Origin: Microbacterium aurugineum
GTDB taxonomy: Bacteria; Actinomycetota; Actinomycetes; Actinomycetales; Microbacteriaceae
Direction of reading: 5' to 3'
DNA length: 64,000 nucleotides
Assembly (NCBI RefSeq): GCF_023101205.1
Contig: NZ_CP078078.1
Coordinates: forward strand, 992,001-1,056,000
Shown in pieces: positions 9,157 to 20,390 of this stretch (the stretch's first letter is position 1; each line of letters opens with the position of its first letter). Both the position numbers and the translations under genes were made by a program. The notes beneath the pieces are model-generated. The model saw only the letters and a program-made list of their open reading frames with translations, was not told the origin of the DNA and ran no database searches.

Positions 9157-10119
9157 GCGGAGGCGGACCAGACGCTCGTGTCCGGTCTCCTCCAGCTCGG
9201 CGATGTCGTCGCGCGACTTCAGGAAGTCGGAGAAGGACCGGTAGCCGAGCGCCTTCTCGCTGAACGACGGGTCCATGCGGCGCATATGCGTCTTCACTGC
9301 GGAGCTGTGCAGCCATTCGTCGGCGTCCGCCTTGTCGTGACCGAGGCGGAGGGCGCGCTCGAGCAGTTGCGTCGCCTCGCCCTGCTCATCGATCTTCGTC
9401 GGAGCAGGGGCCGCCGCCTTGGACTTGGCCCGGCGCGGGGTCTTGGCCTTGGCCGTATCGGTGCTCGCCTCGGCGGTGTCGGCGGCATCGGCGGTGGCCT
9501 CGACCACGGCTTCTGCCTTCGCCGCGACAGGCGGGGGAGTGGTCTTGACGGGGCGCACGACTCCGGGCAGCGAGTCGTAGGACTCGAACTCGTCGCAGGC
9601 CGCCGCGAGCGACTTCGCGGTCGAGCCAGACACGCCGACCCCGATCACGTAGCGACCGAGCCGCTTGCAGCGCTGCGCGAGCGGCACGTAGTCGCTGTCA
9701 CCCGCCACGATCACGACGTGCGTGAGGTCGGGCAGCCGGAACATGTCTTCGACCGCATCGACGGCGAGCCGGATGTCGGCGCCGTTCTTGGCGTAGGCGG
9801 CGGCAGGGAAGAGCTGTACGAGGTCGACCGCGCGGGCCACGAGCTGAGAGCGGTATTCGGCGTTCACCGGCGACGACCAGTCGGCGTATGCGCGCGTCAA
9901 CACCAGGGTGCCGAAAGACGCGGCGTAGTCGATGATCGCCCCGACCTCGATCATCGCGCGGCCGAGACGGTCGACGACCTCCGGATCGTTCGGGTTCTCG
10001 GTGATGCGCTGCCGGTCCTTGCCGTAGGCGTTGCGCCCGTGCACGCGGTCGTACCAGGAGATGACGATGTTGTCGAAGTCGAGATAGACGGCGACGCGGG
10101 CATCGGTGGTCTCGGCCAT
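9142..10119 (-). CDS. NYN-domain ribonuclease-like protein with C-terminal OST-HTH/LOTUS domain
   Basis: A 325-aa protein. Residues about 8-175 form an NYN (PIN-like) domain with the acidic residues expected of the nuclease site: YLDFDN (Asp14, Asp16), ADIRLAVDAVED and VAGDSDYVPL. An Ala/Lys-rich low-complexity linker (about 190-245) leads to a C-terminal OST-HTH/LOTUS domain (LLERALRLGHDKADADEW...MDPSFSEKALGYRSFSDFLKS), a fold that binds RNA. Together they suggest an RNA-targeting nuclease or RNA-turnover factor in the cytoplasm. The gene starts only 2 nt after the stop of the upstream Gfo/Idh/MocA gene on the same strand, so the two are co-transcribed. The RNA target cannot be read from the sequence. 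Confidence 0.88.
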   Translation of the reverse strand: MAETTDARVAVYLDFDNIVISWYDRVHGRNAYGKDRQRITENPNDPEVVDRLGRAMIEVGAIIDYAASFGTLVLTRAYADWSSPVNAEYRSQLVARAVDLVQLFPAAAYAKNGADIRLAVDAVEDMFRLPDLTHVVIVAGDSDYVPLAQRCKRLGRYVIGVGVSGSTAKSLAAACDEFESYDSLPGVVRPVKTTPPPVAAKAEAVVEATADAADTAEASTDTAKAKTPRRAKSKAAAPAPTKIDEQGEATQLLERALRLGHDKADADEWLHSSAVKTHMRRMDPSFSEKALGYRSFSDFLKSRDDIAELEETGHERLVRLREPAV

Positions 10120-10121
10120 GA

Positions 10122-11108
10122 TCAGGCCTCCTCACGGGGGTAGCGGACGCCGATCTGCGCACGGATCTCGTCGAGCGCGCCCATGATCGCGACGCTCTCG
10201 GCGATCGGCAGGATGTCGCCTTCGAGGATCCCGTCGCGCACCAGGCGCTCGGCGGCATGAGCCTGATACTGCATGCCGCGGCCCGTGACCGAGGAGACGT
10301 ACTCTTCCTGCACGGTGCCGTCCGGGAGGATCACGCGGAACGTGGTCGGGCTGTACCAGACCGTGTCGATGTCGATGCGGGCCGCGGTGCCGAGGATGCT
10401 CGCGACGTTGGGGCCTGCCGCCCGGGACGACGAGAGGCTGGTGGAGACCGCGCCGCCCTCATGTGTCATCACGGTCGCGACCTCGGAATCGGCGCCGGTG
10501 TCGATGAGCCTGCCCACGGCGCGGATGCTGGTCGGAGCGCCGAGGATGTCCCAGATGAAGGAGATCGGATAGATGCCGAGATCGAGCAGGGCACCGCCGC
10601 CGAGCTCGAGGGCGTTGAGCCGGTGCGCCGGGTCGGTGGGCAGCAGCTGGGTGTGATCCGCGCTGACCGCGCGGACGTCGCCCAGGGCGCCCTCGGCGAT
10701 GAGCTCGCGGATGCGCACCATGTGCGGCAGATAGCGCGTCCACATGGCCTCCATGACGAGCAGTCCCCGCTCGGCCGCGAGCGCCTGCAGATCCTCGGCC
10801 TCGGCGCGGTTCAGGGTGAACGCCTTCTCGACCAGCACGTGCTTGCCGGCCTCGAGTGCGAGCCGGGCGTTCTCGTGGTGCATCGGGTGCGGCGTCGAGA
10901 CGTAGACGATGTCGACGTCGGGGTCGGCGACGAGAGCGTCGTACGAGGGGTGGGCGTGGGGGATGTCGAAGCGCGAGGCGAAGGCGTCAGCCGACTCCTG
11001 CGAGCGGGATCCGACGGCCACGAGGTCGAGCCCCGCGGTTCGCAGATCGGACGCGAATGCGCCGGCGATACCGCCGGTCGCGAGGATTCCCCACCGAAGA
11101 CCTGTCAT
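10122..11108 (-). CDS. Gfo/Idh/MocA-family oxidoreductase
   Basis: A 328-aa dehydrogenase starting at ATG 11108. The N-terminal Rossmann motif is GILATGGIAGAFA, followed by YVSTPHPMHHENARL and the catalytic-lysine motif EKAFTLN. The C-terminal half resembles trans-1,2-dihydrobenzene-1,2-diol dehydrogenase and glucose-fructose oxidoreductase relatives (MEAMWTRYLP, LLDLGIYP). A TACGCT box at 11115-11120 ends exactly 6 nt before the start, implying a leaderless mRNA. The substrate is unknown. It shares only its superfamily with the dehydrogenase at 1167 and is co-transcribed with the NYN gene. Confidence 0.88.
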   Translation of the reverse strand: MTGLRWGILATGGIAGAFASDLRTAGLDLVAVGSRSQESADAFASRFDIPHAHPSYDALVADPDVDIVYVSTPHPMHHENARLALEAGKHVLVEKAFTLNRAEAEDLQALAAERGLLVMEAMWTRYLPHMVRIRELIAEGALGDVRAVSADHTQLLPTDPAHRLNALELGGGALLDLGIYPISFIWDILGAPTSIRAVGRLIDTGADSEVATVMTHEGGAVSTSLSSSRAAGPNVASILGTAARIDIDTVWYSPTTFRVILPDGTVQEEYVSSVTGRGMQYQAHAAERLVRDGILEGDILPIAESVAIMGALDEIRAQIGVRYPREEA

Positions 11109-11184
11109 GGTCTCAGCGTACGGGGTGCCGCGGACGCGATGCCGCATTCTTCGCCGGCATGCGCTCCGATCGACAGAGGCCCGC

Positions 11185-12129
11185 CTACGGCACCAGGATG
11201 ATCTTTCCGGAGGCGGCGCCGGACTCCAGGAGCTCATGGGCCCGCACCGCCTCGGCGAGCGGCAACTGCGGTCCGAGCTCGACCGTGAAGTCCCCGGTCT
11301 CCAGGAGCGCGATCGTCTGAGGCAGCGCTTCGGCGCGCCACGCGAGCTCCTGGTCGGTGAGTGGCACCGGTGAGCCCCCGGAGAAGGCGCGGATGCCGAA
11401 CGACGCGGCATCCGGTCCTCGAACGATCGTCGCGATACGGTCGCGGTCGGACACCAGCGCGAGGGACGTCTCGATCGCCTCGTCGGTGCCGGCACAGTCG
11501 AGCACCACCGTGACGGCGGAGGGGGCGGTGTCGCGGATCCGGTCGATCAGCCCGTCGCCGTAGGCCACGGGGAGGGCGCCGAGTTCGCGCAGCTGGTCGT
11601 GGCGGGCAGGGCTTCCGGTCGCGATCACGGTCGCGCCCCAGGCGACGGCGAACTGCACGGCGGCCTGCCCGACCGCCCCTGAGCCTCCGTGCACGAGAAG
11701 CACGTCGCCGGCGACGACATCGAGAGAGCGAAGGGCCTGGTAGGCGGTTCCTGCCGGGATGCCGATCGCGGCGCCCTCGGCCATCGTGACCGCGTCCGGA
11801 AGAGGGGCGAGGTGCTCCGCGGGGACGGCGAGCGCGGAGGCGTACGTGCCGTGCCCGTCTCGGATCGCCACCCGGTCGCCGACCCGGAGATCGTCGACGC
11901 CCTCGCCGAGCACCTCGATCACCCCGGCGCCGTCGAAGCCGACCGGACGCGGCTCGGTGATCGGCGGAGAGGGCCGCTTGCCGCCGCGGAGCTTCGCGTC
12001 GATCGGATTCACACCCGCCGCCTCGATCCGCACGACGACCTCACCGCGGGCCGCGACCGGGTCGGGGATCTCGATCAGGTGCAGGACGTCCGGGGAGCCG
12101 ATTTCGGTGTACACGATCGCGCGAGCCAT
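11185..12129 (-). CDS. NADPH:quinone oxidoreductase-like MDR-family protein
   Basis: A 314-aa zinc-free medium-chain dehydrogenase/reductase of the quinone oxidoreductase group. It has a GroES-like N-terminal domain (AAGVNPIDAKLRGG, VGFDGAGVIEVLGEGV) and a Rossmann domain with GGSGAVGQAAVQ near residue 150. No structural zinc cysteine cluster is present. The family reduces quinones or enones with NADPH. A TAGCCT box (12136-12141 on the complement) ends 6 nt before ATG 12129, implying leaderless transcription. It diverges from the surface-protein gene that starts at 12242. Confidence 0.88.
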   Translation of the reverse strand: MARAIVYTEIGSPDVLHLIEIPDPVAARGEVVVRIEAAGVNPIDAKLRGGKRPSPPITEPRPVGFDGAGVIEVLGEGVDDLRVGDRVAIRDGHGTYASALAVPAEHLAPLPDAVTMAEGAAIGIPAGTAYQALRSLDVVAGDVLLVHGGSGAVGQAAVQFAVAWGATVIATGSPARHDQLRELGALPVAYGDGLIDRIRDTAPSAVTVVLDCAGTDEAIETSLALVSDRDRIATIVRGPDAASFGIRAFSGGSPVPLTDQELAWRAEALPQTIALLETGDFTVELGPQLPLAEAVRAHELLESGAASGKIILVP

Positions 12130-12241
12130 GTCCCCAGGCTATGCCCGTTTCCAGGTTCCCGGCGTGCGCCGAAGATGGGCTTGTGCCCGGTCGATGCCCT
12201 GGGCATCCTGACATTACGGGGGTTGGGCCGGGAGGCTCACG

Positions 12242-15200
12242 ATGGCTCACAGACACAGCGCAGGTAGGCCAGAATCTCAACGACGGAGATTCCGCCTGCG
12301 AGCGATGGTGGTCGTCGGTGCGCTTCTGACGGTGATCGTCGCCGCAGTCGTGGGCCCCACGCAACCCGCCGTCGCCGCTGACAGAGTCTTCCTCATCGAC
12401 TCGCTCAGCCATCAGGGCGACGACCTGAGCCCGGGCGACGGGGTGTGTCTGACCTCCACCGGAGTGTGCACGCTCCGCGCGGCGCTGCAGGAGTCCAACG
12501 CCAGCGCCGTCGACGACACCATCGTGATCGCACCGGCAGAAGACGTCGATGCCTCCACACCCGGTGTGCAGCCCAGCGGCACGATCGTGGTCTCGGGATC
12601 CGGCGCGGCAAAACTGGATGCACGTCGGAGCATTGTCGCCCTTCGGAGACGGCGGAGCGGCGTTCCTGGCGACCCGAAGCGTGGTCATCGACTTCCAGAG
12701 CCGGTTGGGAGTGGCGTCGCTCAATGACGGCAACGGCGTGGCCGCGTTCTACCTCAACGGTCCCGGTGTGACCGTGCGCAACTTCGAGAACGTCCGCTCC
12801 AATGAGACCGCCTTCGTGTTCGGCCCCAGCGGTGACGATGTCACCGTGGAGAACGGCAGCTGCGTCGATTCCGGCAGCATCGCCCTCGAACGGTGCTTCT
12901 GGTTCGCCGGCGGCTCGGATCGAGTGACCCTGCGCAACGTGGAGGTCGGCTCCCCGTGGGGTGGCGGTGGAGGAGCGATCGGCATCGCGAACGGTGCGAC
13001 CCTCAACGATCTGACCCTCGACGCGATGCGGTTCATCAACCCCGACACGGATGCCTATGACGCTGTGGTCGTCCAAGGCGCGGCTGCGCTCACCCGTCTG
13101 ACGATCACGGGGTCGATCTTCGACGGATTCCAACCCGGTCGTTTCCCGCTCGATCTGCGGGGGGCGACCCTCACCGAGGCTCGGATCGTCGGCAATCGGT
13201 TCATCAACATCAACAACACCTCCGGATACACGTCGGTCTGGATCAACCGGGCAGGCAGCGACAACCTGATCTCCCGCAACTCCTTCGAGCACACGCCCGG
13301 AAGGACGACCGGATTCGGCGTCTTCTTCAGCGATATGGGGCGCACCGCGTTGCAACCGAGCGGGTGGACGGTCGACTCGAACTCCTTCGACGGTCGGGTG
13401 CAGAACTCCGTGTACGTGGGCCCGGGGTCGGGGATCCTCACCGTGCAGCGCAACACCTTCGGTCCGGCATCGTTCGGAGGGGGGACGGCGACGAACGAGA
13501 CGAATTCGGTCGCGCTCGTCCACAACGCGTCGCTGACGGCCAATCAAGGGATCACGACCTGGTTCCCCACCTCCGTGAGTTATGACACGCTGCAGTGCAC
13601 TCTCGATGTCGTCGTCGCGCCGCCGACCGTGGGCTCGATCCCGCTCGTTCCGGTCGACCTCGACCTCTACTACACGGCCGCCACGCAGGCGGAGGTCTAC
13701 CTCGGTCGAGCAGAAGCCGTGTCGACGCCGACGACCGTGACCGTTCCCTACACACTCGGCCCCGGCAACATCCGGATCCAGACGATAGCGGCCACCGGGG
13801 CGAGCTCGCAGTACTCGCGCATCGTGGCTCAGACCGAGCCGGATGGCTGCGGGCCGCGCGTCACCGTCGACCAGGCGGCCAGTCAAGCCGACCCCACCTC
13901 CGAACGTGACATCCGCTTCTCGGTCCAGTTCTCGGAGCCGATCGCCGGTGCGCTCGAAGCCGGCGCGATCGACGTGTCGAACTCGACGGCGCCGGGTGCC
14001 CGCGTGGTCGATGTCGTCGCGATCACATCGACGACGTTCGAAGTCGTCGTGCGCGCCGATGCCTCCGGGTCGGTGGAAGCAGGCTTGGCGGCGGGCGCCG
14101 TGGTCGATCTCGACGGCAACCCGTCCGTCGCTTCCACGTCCACCGACAACGTCGTCACGTATGTGTCTCCCCTCTCGCTCGCACCGACCTCGCTCACGGT
14201 GACCGAGGGGGAGGCGGGCGAAGACTATGTCGTCACCACGAGCCTCGCCGCCACCGCCCCGATCACCATCGACCAGGTGATCGCCGATCCGTCGTGGGTG
14301 TCCGTCACACCGACGCCGCTGGTCATCGGCACCACCGCGGTTTCGGGGTCGGTGACGATCGAGGCCGTCGATGACTTGCTGGTCAACGGCGATCGACCGA
14401 CCTCGATCGAACATGCCGTCAGTTCCCCCGACCCCAACTTCGACGGCCTGCTCCTCGACCCGGTCGCGGTGACAGTGCTCGATGATGACGAACCGAGCGC
14501 GACCGAGTCGCTGTTGGAGACGACCGCAGGATCACGCATCGCCGATGGAACCGACGAGCACTCGGCCATCGTCACCGTCCGCAACGCCGCGGGTGAAGAC
14601 CTCGCCGGCATCCTCGTCACCTTCCAGGTCTCCGACGACGCCGACCTCGGCGCGACCTCGTGTGTGACCGATGGAGCGGGCATGTGCTCGGTTCCTGTGA
14701 CCTCGGTGGTCTCCGGCTTCTTCTCGGTTCAAGCATTCATCGGTGGCGCGATCGAGATCGTCGGGCCTCCGGCGACAGTCGAATTCGTCGCCGGACCGGT
14801 CTCCCTGACCACCTCGACGATCGTGTCCTCTGTTCTCTCCTTGCCGGCCGACGGCGAATCCGGCGCGGTCGTCACCGTGACGTTGCGCGATGCGCTCGGC
14901 AACCTCGTATCGACGGGCGGGGCGGTCGATATCCTCACCGACGCAGGCCAGATCGTCGGGGTGACCGACAACGGTGACGGAACCTGGACCGGGACGCTCG
15001 TGGCGCCCACGACGACGGGCATCGCGACGATCGGCTTCACCTACGAGGGCCAGCCAGGAGAGCAGACGGTGGCGGTCAACTTCACCGCCGGTGAACCGTC
15101 CGCATCGACGACGACGATAGCCGTGGACCCGGACTCTCTGGTGGCAGATGGTGTCTCGTCGTCCACCGTCACCGTCACGGTGGTCGATGGCTACGGCAAT

Positions 15201-18200
15201 CTTGTCGGCGTCGGCGGAGCGGACATCAGCATCGCGATCGACACCGGCTCAGTCTCGACCGCGACCGACAACGGTGACGGCACGTACACGGCGACCTTCG
15301 TCGCTCCGACCACGGCAGGCGCGGCCACGCTGCGACCTGTCATCGACAGCACGATCGGCACGAATTCCGCACAGATCCAGCTCGTGCCTGGCGCGGCATC
15401 GGTGTCGGAATCCACCATCAGCGCCTCGCCGTCGGCAGTCACGGCCGACGGCGTGAGCCAATCGGCGATCACCGTGACGCTGATCGACGCCAACGGCAAC
15501 CCCCTCGGCGTCGGGGGCGCTGACGTCGAGATCACCAGTGACCTCGGTAGCCTTTCCACGCCCGTGGACTACGGCGACGGCACGTACACCGCGATACTCA
15601 CCGCGCCTCCCTCACCGGGCATCGCGACACTGGGCTTCGTCGTCGACGGTGCGACGGGCGACAACACCACGCAGGTGCAGTTCCTCGCGGGCGCACCCGA
15701 TGCGGTGACCTCCGGCATCGTCGCCGATCCGACGGTGATCGTCGCCGACGGTGTCTCGACGGCGACGGTCACCGTCTCTGTGCGCGACGCGCAGGGCACG
15801 CTTCTGGTCGAAGGCGGTGCGGACGTCGACATCTTCACGGACGCCGGTGCAGTCACCACCACGACCGACAACGGCGACGGGACCTACGCGGCCATACTCA
15901 CCGCGTCGACCACCGCCTCGGTGGCAACACTGGGCTTCCGCGTGGGCGGAGTGCTGAGTCCGAACACGACGACAGTAGAGTTCGTCGCAGGCGAGGCGGA
16001 CCCGGGCAACGCTGTCATCGTGGCAGCCCCCACGACGGTGACGGCTGACGGCGTTTCGGCATCGACCGTGGAAGTGACCCTCTTCGACTCGTTCGGCAAC
16101 GCGGTCGTCCCGTCCCCAGGGCAGGCGGAGTTCTCGATCACGGTGGGGACGATCACTGCCCCGACCATCTCTGCCGGCGCGGTCGTCGCCTACGCCACGT
16201 CGACGGTCAGCGGTACCGCCGAGGTGTCCTTCACGGTCGACGGGGTTCCCGCATCGGCGACGGCGGAGATCGAGTTCGTCGCCGGCAGCGCCAGTCCAGA
16301 CGACTCGACGATCACGGCTGTCCCGGACACGGTTGTCGCCGACGGTGTCGCCGCCGCGGAGGTGACCGTGTCGGTCCGCGATGAGTTCGACAATCCAGTG
16401 ACCACGGGCGTCGTCGTCACCCTCGAGACCACGTCGGGCTCGCTCTCGGTGCCGGTCGATCAGGGCGACGGCACCTGGACGGCGCAGGTGACCTCCGCCG
16501 TCGCCGGTGAGGCGGGCGTGTCCTTCCGGGTGGATGGGGTGCTCTCCACGCAGACGGCGTCGGTGGAGTTCGTGGCGGGTGCCCCGGATCTGGATTCGTC
16601 GACGATCGAGGCTGACCCGGTGTCGATCGAGGCGGATGGTGTGTCGAGTTCGGCTGTGACGGTGCGGCTGGTCGATGGGCAGGGGAATCCGTTGGCGGTC
16701 GGCGGTGCTGTCGTCGAGATTCTGAGTGATGTCGGTTCGGTGTCGGCGACGGTGGACAACGGTGAGGGGACGTATGGGGCGACTTTGACGTCGGACACGA
16801 CGGCGGGGACGGCGACGGTGTCGTTCACGATCGATGGTGCGGCTGCTGCTGCGACGGTTGAGGTGGACTTCACGCCGGGTGCTGCTGATCTGACGCAGTC
16901 GTTGATCGACGCTGCTCCTACCGAGCTTGTTGCGGATGGTGTGTCGTCGTCGCAGGTCACGGTGACGTTGGTCGATGCCAACGGCAATCCGCTGGGCGTC
17001 GGCGGGGACGATGTGGAGATCGTGACCGACGCGGGGATGGTTTCCGGGACGGTCGACAACGGGGACGGCACGTATACGGCGACGTTGCAGGCACCGACGG
17101 CGGTGGGGGCGGCCACGGTGGGCTTCACTATCGGCGGGGTGGCTGCGGTGGCGACGGTCGAGGTCGCGTTCGTCGCCGGTGATGCGTCGGCGGACACGTC
17201 CACGATCGAGGCGGATCCGACGTCGATCACTGCGGATGGTGTGTCGACGTCGACGGTCACGGTGACGCTGAGGGATGCCGAGGGCAACCCGCTGACGTCG
17301 GGTGGTGTCGCGGTGACGATGGATACGACTGCCGGTTCGCTCAGTGCTCCCGTGGACAACGCGGATGGCACGTATACGTCGACGTTGACGTCGTCGACGG
17401 CGGCGGGGCAGGCGACTGTGACGTTCGCGATCGGCGGCGCGGTGGGCACTGATGATGCGGTGGTGACGTTCGTGGCCGGGGTGGCGGATCCGGCGACCTC
17501 GTCGATCGCGGCAGTTCCGGGTGTCATCGTCGCCGACGGCGTCTCGACGGCGCAGATCACGGTGACGCTTCGTGATGCGCAGTCGAACCCGGTCACCGAT
17601 GCCGGCGACATCGTGGAGATCCTCTCCGACATCGGCACCGTCGGGGCGGTGACGGACAATGCCGACGGCACCTATACGGCGGCGTTGACGTCGACCACGC
17701 AGGCGGCGACCGCGGTGGTGAGCTTCACGGTCGATGGCGTCGATGGTGTCGCGACGACGGTGGTGCAGTTCGTGGCGGGGCAGGCGGATGCCTCCACTTC
17801 GCAGATCGACGCGCAACCGGCGGTCCTCACCGCGGATGGTGGGTCGGAGTCGATCGTCACGGTCACGCTGTATGACGCGTTCGACAACGTCCTGAACGTC
17901 TCGGGAGGGGCGGTGGTGATCGAGACGACCGCGGGAACGGTGAGTGTGACCTCCGACAACGGCGACGGGACCTATGACGCCGTGCTGACCTCGGACACGA
18001 TGACCGGCACGGCCATCCTGACCTTCACCCTCGAAGGAGTCGCCGGGACGCAGACGGCGTCGGTGGAGTTCGTGGCGGGTGCTCCTGATCCCGGCACGTC
18101 CACGATCGAGGCCGACCCCGGATTCCTCGAAGCCGACGGCGTCAGCACGTCGACAATCACCGTGCGTCTGCTCGATGCTTCGGGCAACCCCGTAGGGGGA

Positions 18201-20204
18201 GGCGGGGACGACGTGGAGATGGCGACGACCGCGGGCAGCATCACGACCGCGGTGGACAACGGCGACGGTACCTACACCTCGATCCTCACCGCGCCCACGA
18301 GTACGGAGCCCCCGTCGGCGTCGGTGACCTTCACCGTGGATGGAGCGCCCGCGACGCGCTCGGTGGTCGTGGCGTTCGTGGCGGGGGTGCCGGATGCGGG
18401 ATCGTCGACGATCTCCGTGTCCGAGGACTCGATCGTCGCGGATGGGGTGTCGACGTCGACGGTGACCGTGGTGGTGCGGGATGCACTCGGCAACCCCGTT
18501 CCGGGACTCGGGGATGTCGTGGGGGTCAGCTCGTCTGCGGGAGTGGTCGGGTCCGTCGCTGATGAGGGCGACGGGACGTATCGTGCGGTGTTGACGTCGT
18601 CGACCACGGCGGGCACCGCGACCGTGTCGTTCACCGTCGAGGATGTGCCGGGCACGGACACCGCCACAGTGGCGTTCGTGGCAGGTTCACCGGATGCGAA
18701 CTCCTCGACGATTTCCGTGTCCGAGGACTCGATCGTCGCGGATGGGGTGTCGACGTCGACGGTGACCGTGGTGGTGCGGGACGCATTCGGCAACCCCGTT
18801 CCAGGGCTCGGGGATGTCGTGGGTATCAGCTCGTCCGCGGGAACGATCGGGTCGGTGTCGGATGAGGGCGATGGCACGTATCGTGCGGTGTTGACGTCGT
18901 CGACATCGGCGGGCAGCGCGACGATCACATTCACCGTCGACGGTGTGGCCGGTACGGACACGGCGACCGTGGCATTCGTGGCGGGTCCGCCGGATGCGGG
19001 GTCATCGACGATCTCCGCATCGCCTCCGCAGTTCGAAGCGGGAGCAGGCAGCTCGACGATCACCGTTCATCTCGCGGATCGCTACGGCAATCCCACGGTT
19101 GAGTCTGTCGGAGTGTCGATGATGACGACTCTCGGAAGCCTCTCCACGCCCGTCGACAACGGCGACGGTACTCACACAGCCACTCTCACGTCGGATGAGC
19201 CGGGAACGGCGATCGTCTCCTTTGCGATCAGCGGCGTGTCCGGGACCGATGTCGCGGAGGTGGAAGTGCTCGACACCACGCCTCCCGATCCGGTGGTCAT
19301 CGACACCCCCGTCGACGGTTCGACGGTGGGAGCGCGTCCGGCGATAGAGGGTGACGGAGAGCCGGGTGCGACCGTGACGGTGGCTGCCAACGGTACCGAC
19401 ACCTGCACGACCATCGTCGGTACGGACGGACGGTGGCAGTGCTTCCCCGCGACGCCATTCGAGTCCGGCTCCGTGACACTGGTCGCCGTGCAGACGGACG
19501 CGGGAGGGAACACCTCTCCGGACTCCGACCCCGTCACCGTGACGGTCGTGGCTTCGCCGCCGCCCGCGCCGGTGCTCGACCCCACGAACGGAAGCCGTGT
19601 TTCCGGCACCTCTCTCCCCGGTCTCACCGTGACGGTGCGGGACAGTGGCGGGACCGTGATCTGTGTCAGCACCGTGGGCGCGGACTCCCGATTCGAGTGC
19701 GTACCGGACGAACCGCTCGCGCTGGGCGCGCTCGTGTCGGCGACCGCCGCCGATGAGTTCGGGAACGTCTCCGACGCGACGCTCGTTCGCGTGGGCGGCG
19801 CTCGCGTCTCTCTCGCCTTCGACTCGCGCATCGCCGGCGAAATACAAGGAGTCGTGGGGCTGGGGTTCCTCCCCGGGGAGAGCATCATCGCGACTCTGGA
19901 ATCGACGCCGATCGAGCTCGGTCGTTTCACCGCTTCGGTCGGCGGGGACATCGCGTTCGAGTTCACGGTGCCGCTGGACCTCGAACCGGGAACTCACAGC
20001 GTCATCCTCGAGGGCGAGGACAGCGGTGCCGTGCGTGCGACGTTCGAGGTACGGCCACCGGCAGCGGGTGGTGGCGGCACACTTCCCACGACGGGCGGCA
20101 CCGCAGTCCAGCCGTTGCTTCCACTGGGAGTCGTCTTGTTGCTCGTCGGCCTGCTGCTGGTGGCGGGAAGAGGACCTACAGGCTCGCGTCAGATCTTCGG
20201 GTGA
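12242..20204 (+). CDS. Giant LPXTG-anchored, repeat-rich surface protein (frameshifted near 12610)
   Basis: Two overlapping frames make one gene. ATG 12242 follows GGGAGG and encodes a signal peptide (cleavage after about residue 46, AVA-A) and a CSLREA-type segment (CTLRAALQESNA). The rest lies in another frame from about 12611. Removing one A from AAAA at 12610-12613 joins them into about 2653 aa. Domains in order: right-handed beta-helix-like repeats (about 90-440), an Ig-like domain (FSVQFSEPI), a Calx-beta-like domain, about 16 invasin/Big_1-like repeats of about 100 aa (ADGVSTSTVTV...DNGDGTYTA...VEFVAG), two Big_6-like domains with Cys pairs, a final beta domain, then LPTTG (20082-20096), a hydrophobic segment and a short tail with Arg. 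A sortase should anchor it to peptidoglycan. Probable role is adhesion, by domain inference. As read, the gene is split and would make only a truncated product. Confidence 0.85.
12610..12613 (+). other. Frameshift site (A4 run) in the surface-protein gene
   Basis: The signal-peptide frame reads GCA AAA CTG here and then meets a stop at about 12727. The long downstream frame reads GCA AAC TGG if one A is skipped, giving a smooth protein junction (GSGAANWMHVG). It may be a sequencing error, a slippage-based on/off switch, a real inactivating mutation or, least likely, programmed +1 frameshifting. Confidence 0.75.
14500..19275 (+). repeat. Tandem array of about 16 repeats of about 300 bp (invasin/Big_1-like)
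   Basis: Each unit encodes about 97-100 residues beginning S-x-I-x-x-x-P-x-x-x-x-ADG and ending VxFVAG. Register is close to exactly 300 bp over long distances: 16561-16580 and 18061-18080 are identical and 1500 bp apart. The two units at 18413-18712 and 18713-19012 are the most alike, with a 60-base identical run (18421-18480 and 18721-18780). Such repeats favour unequal recombination and length variation. Confidence 0.9.
20082..20201 (+). other. Sortase sorting signal (LPTTG, hydrophobic helix, charged tail)
   Basis: Codons at 20082-20096 spell LPTTG, followed by a hydrophobic stretch (PLLPLGVVLLLVGLLLVAG) and a short tail with two Arg. It marks the end of the giant surface protein. No sortase gene lies in this window. 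Confidence 0.9.
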
Positions 20205-20390
20205 ACGCGCCTCCTGCGCCACTGACCGCGTGGTCGGACGAAGAGCGATACCGAGCGCATCCTGATCCGCTACTGGATTCGCGCAGTGCCGTACAGATCT
20301 GACGTCGTGGAGCACCGACCGGCCGCCACGGCGTTGGTATCTTGCCTGGGCGTGCCGATTCGGCGCGCTCCCTTCGATCAGGACGAACCA

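Noticed and set aside
12608..12616. Programmed +1 frameshifting as the main explanation of the surface-gene break
   Set aside because: No stop codon, rare codon or stimulatory structure like known +1 sites is visible; indel or sequencing error is simpler, so programmed shifting is kept only as a remote option.
15612..17816. Long minus-strand open frame (over 700 codons) opposite the surface-protein repeats
   Set aside because: It mirrors the repeat codons of the plus-strand gene, is Arg/His rich with no domain, and has no start signal. It is a shadow caused by high GC and few stop codons.
14500..19275. CRISPR-like or non-coding repeat array
   Set aside because: The repeats are about 300 bp, contiguous and in-frame, with protein-level conservation; no short direct repeats with unique spacers exist.
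12549..20204. Treating the downstream frame alone as an independent gene starting at 12549
   Set aside because: The extra N-terminal residues overlap the signal-peptide frame, look non-native, and remove the secretion signal that an LPTTG protein needs.
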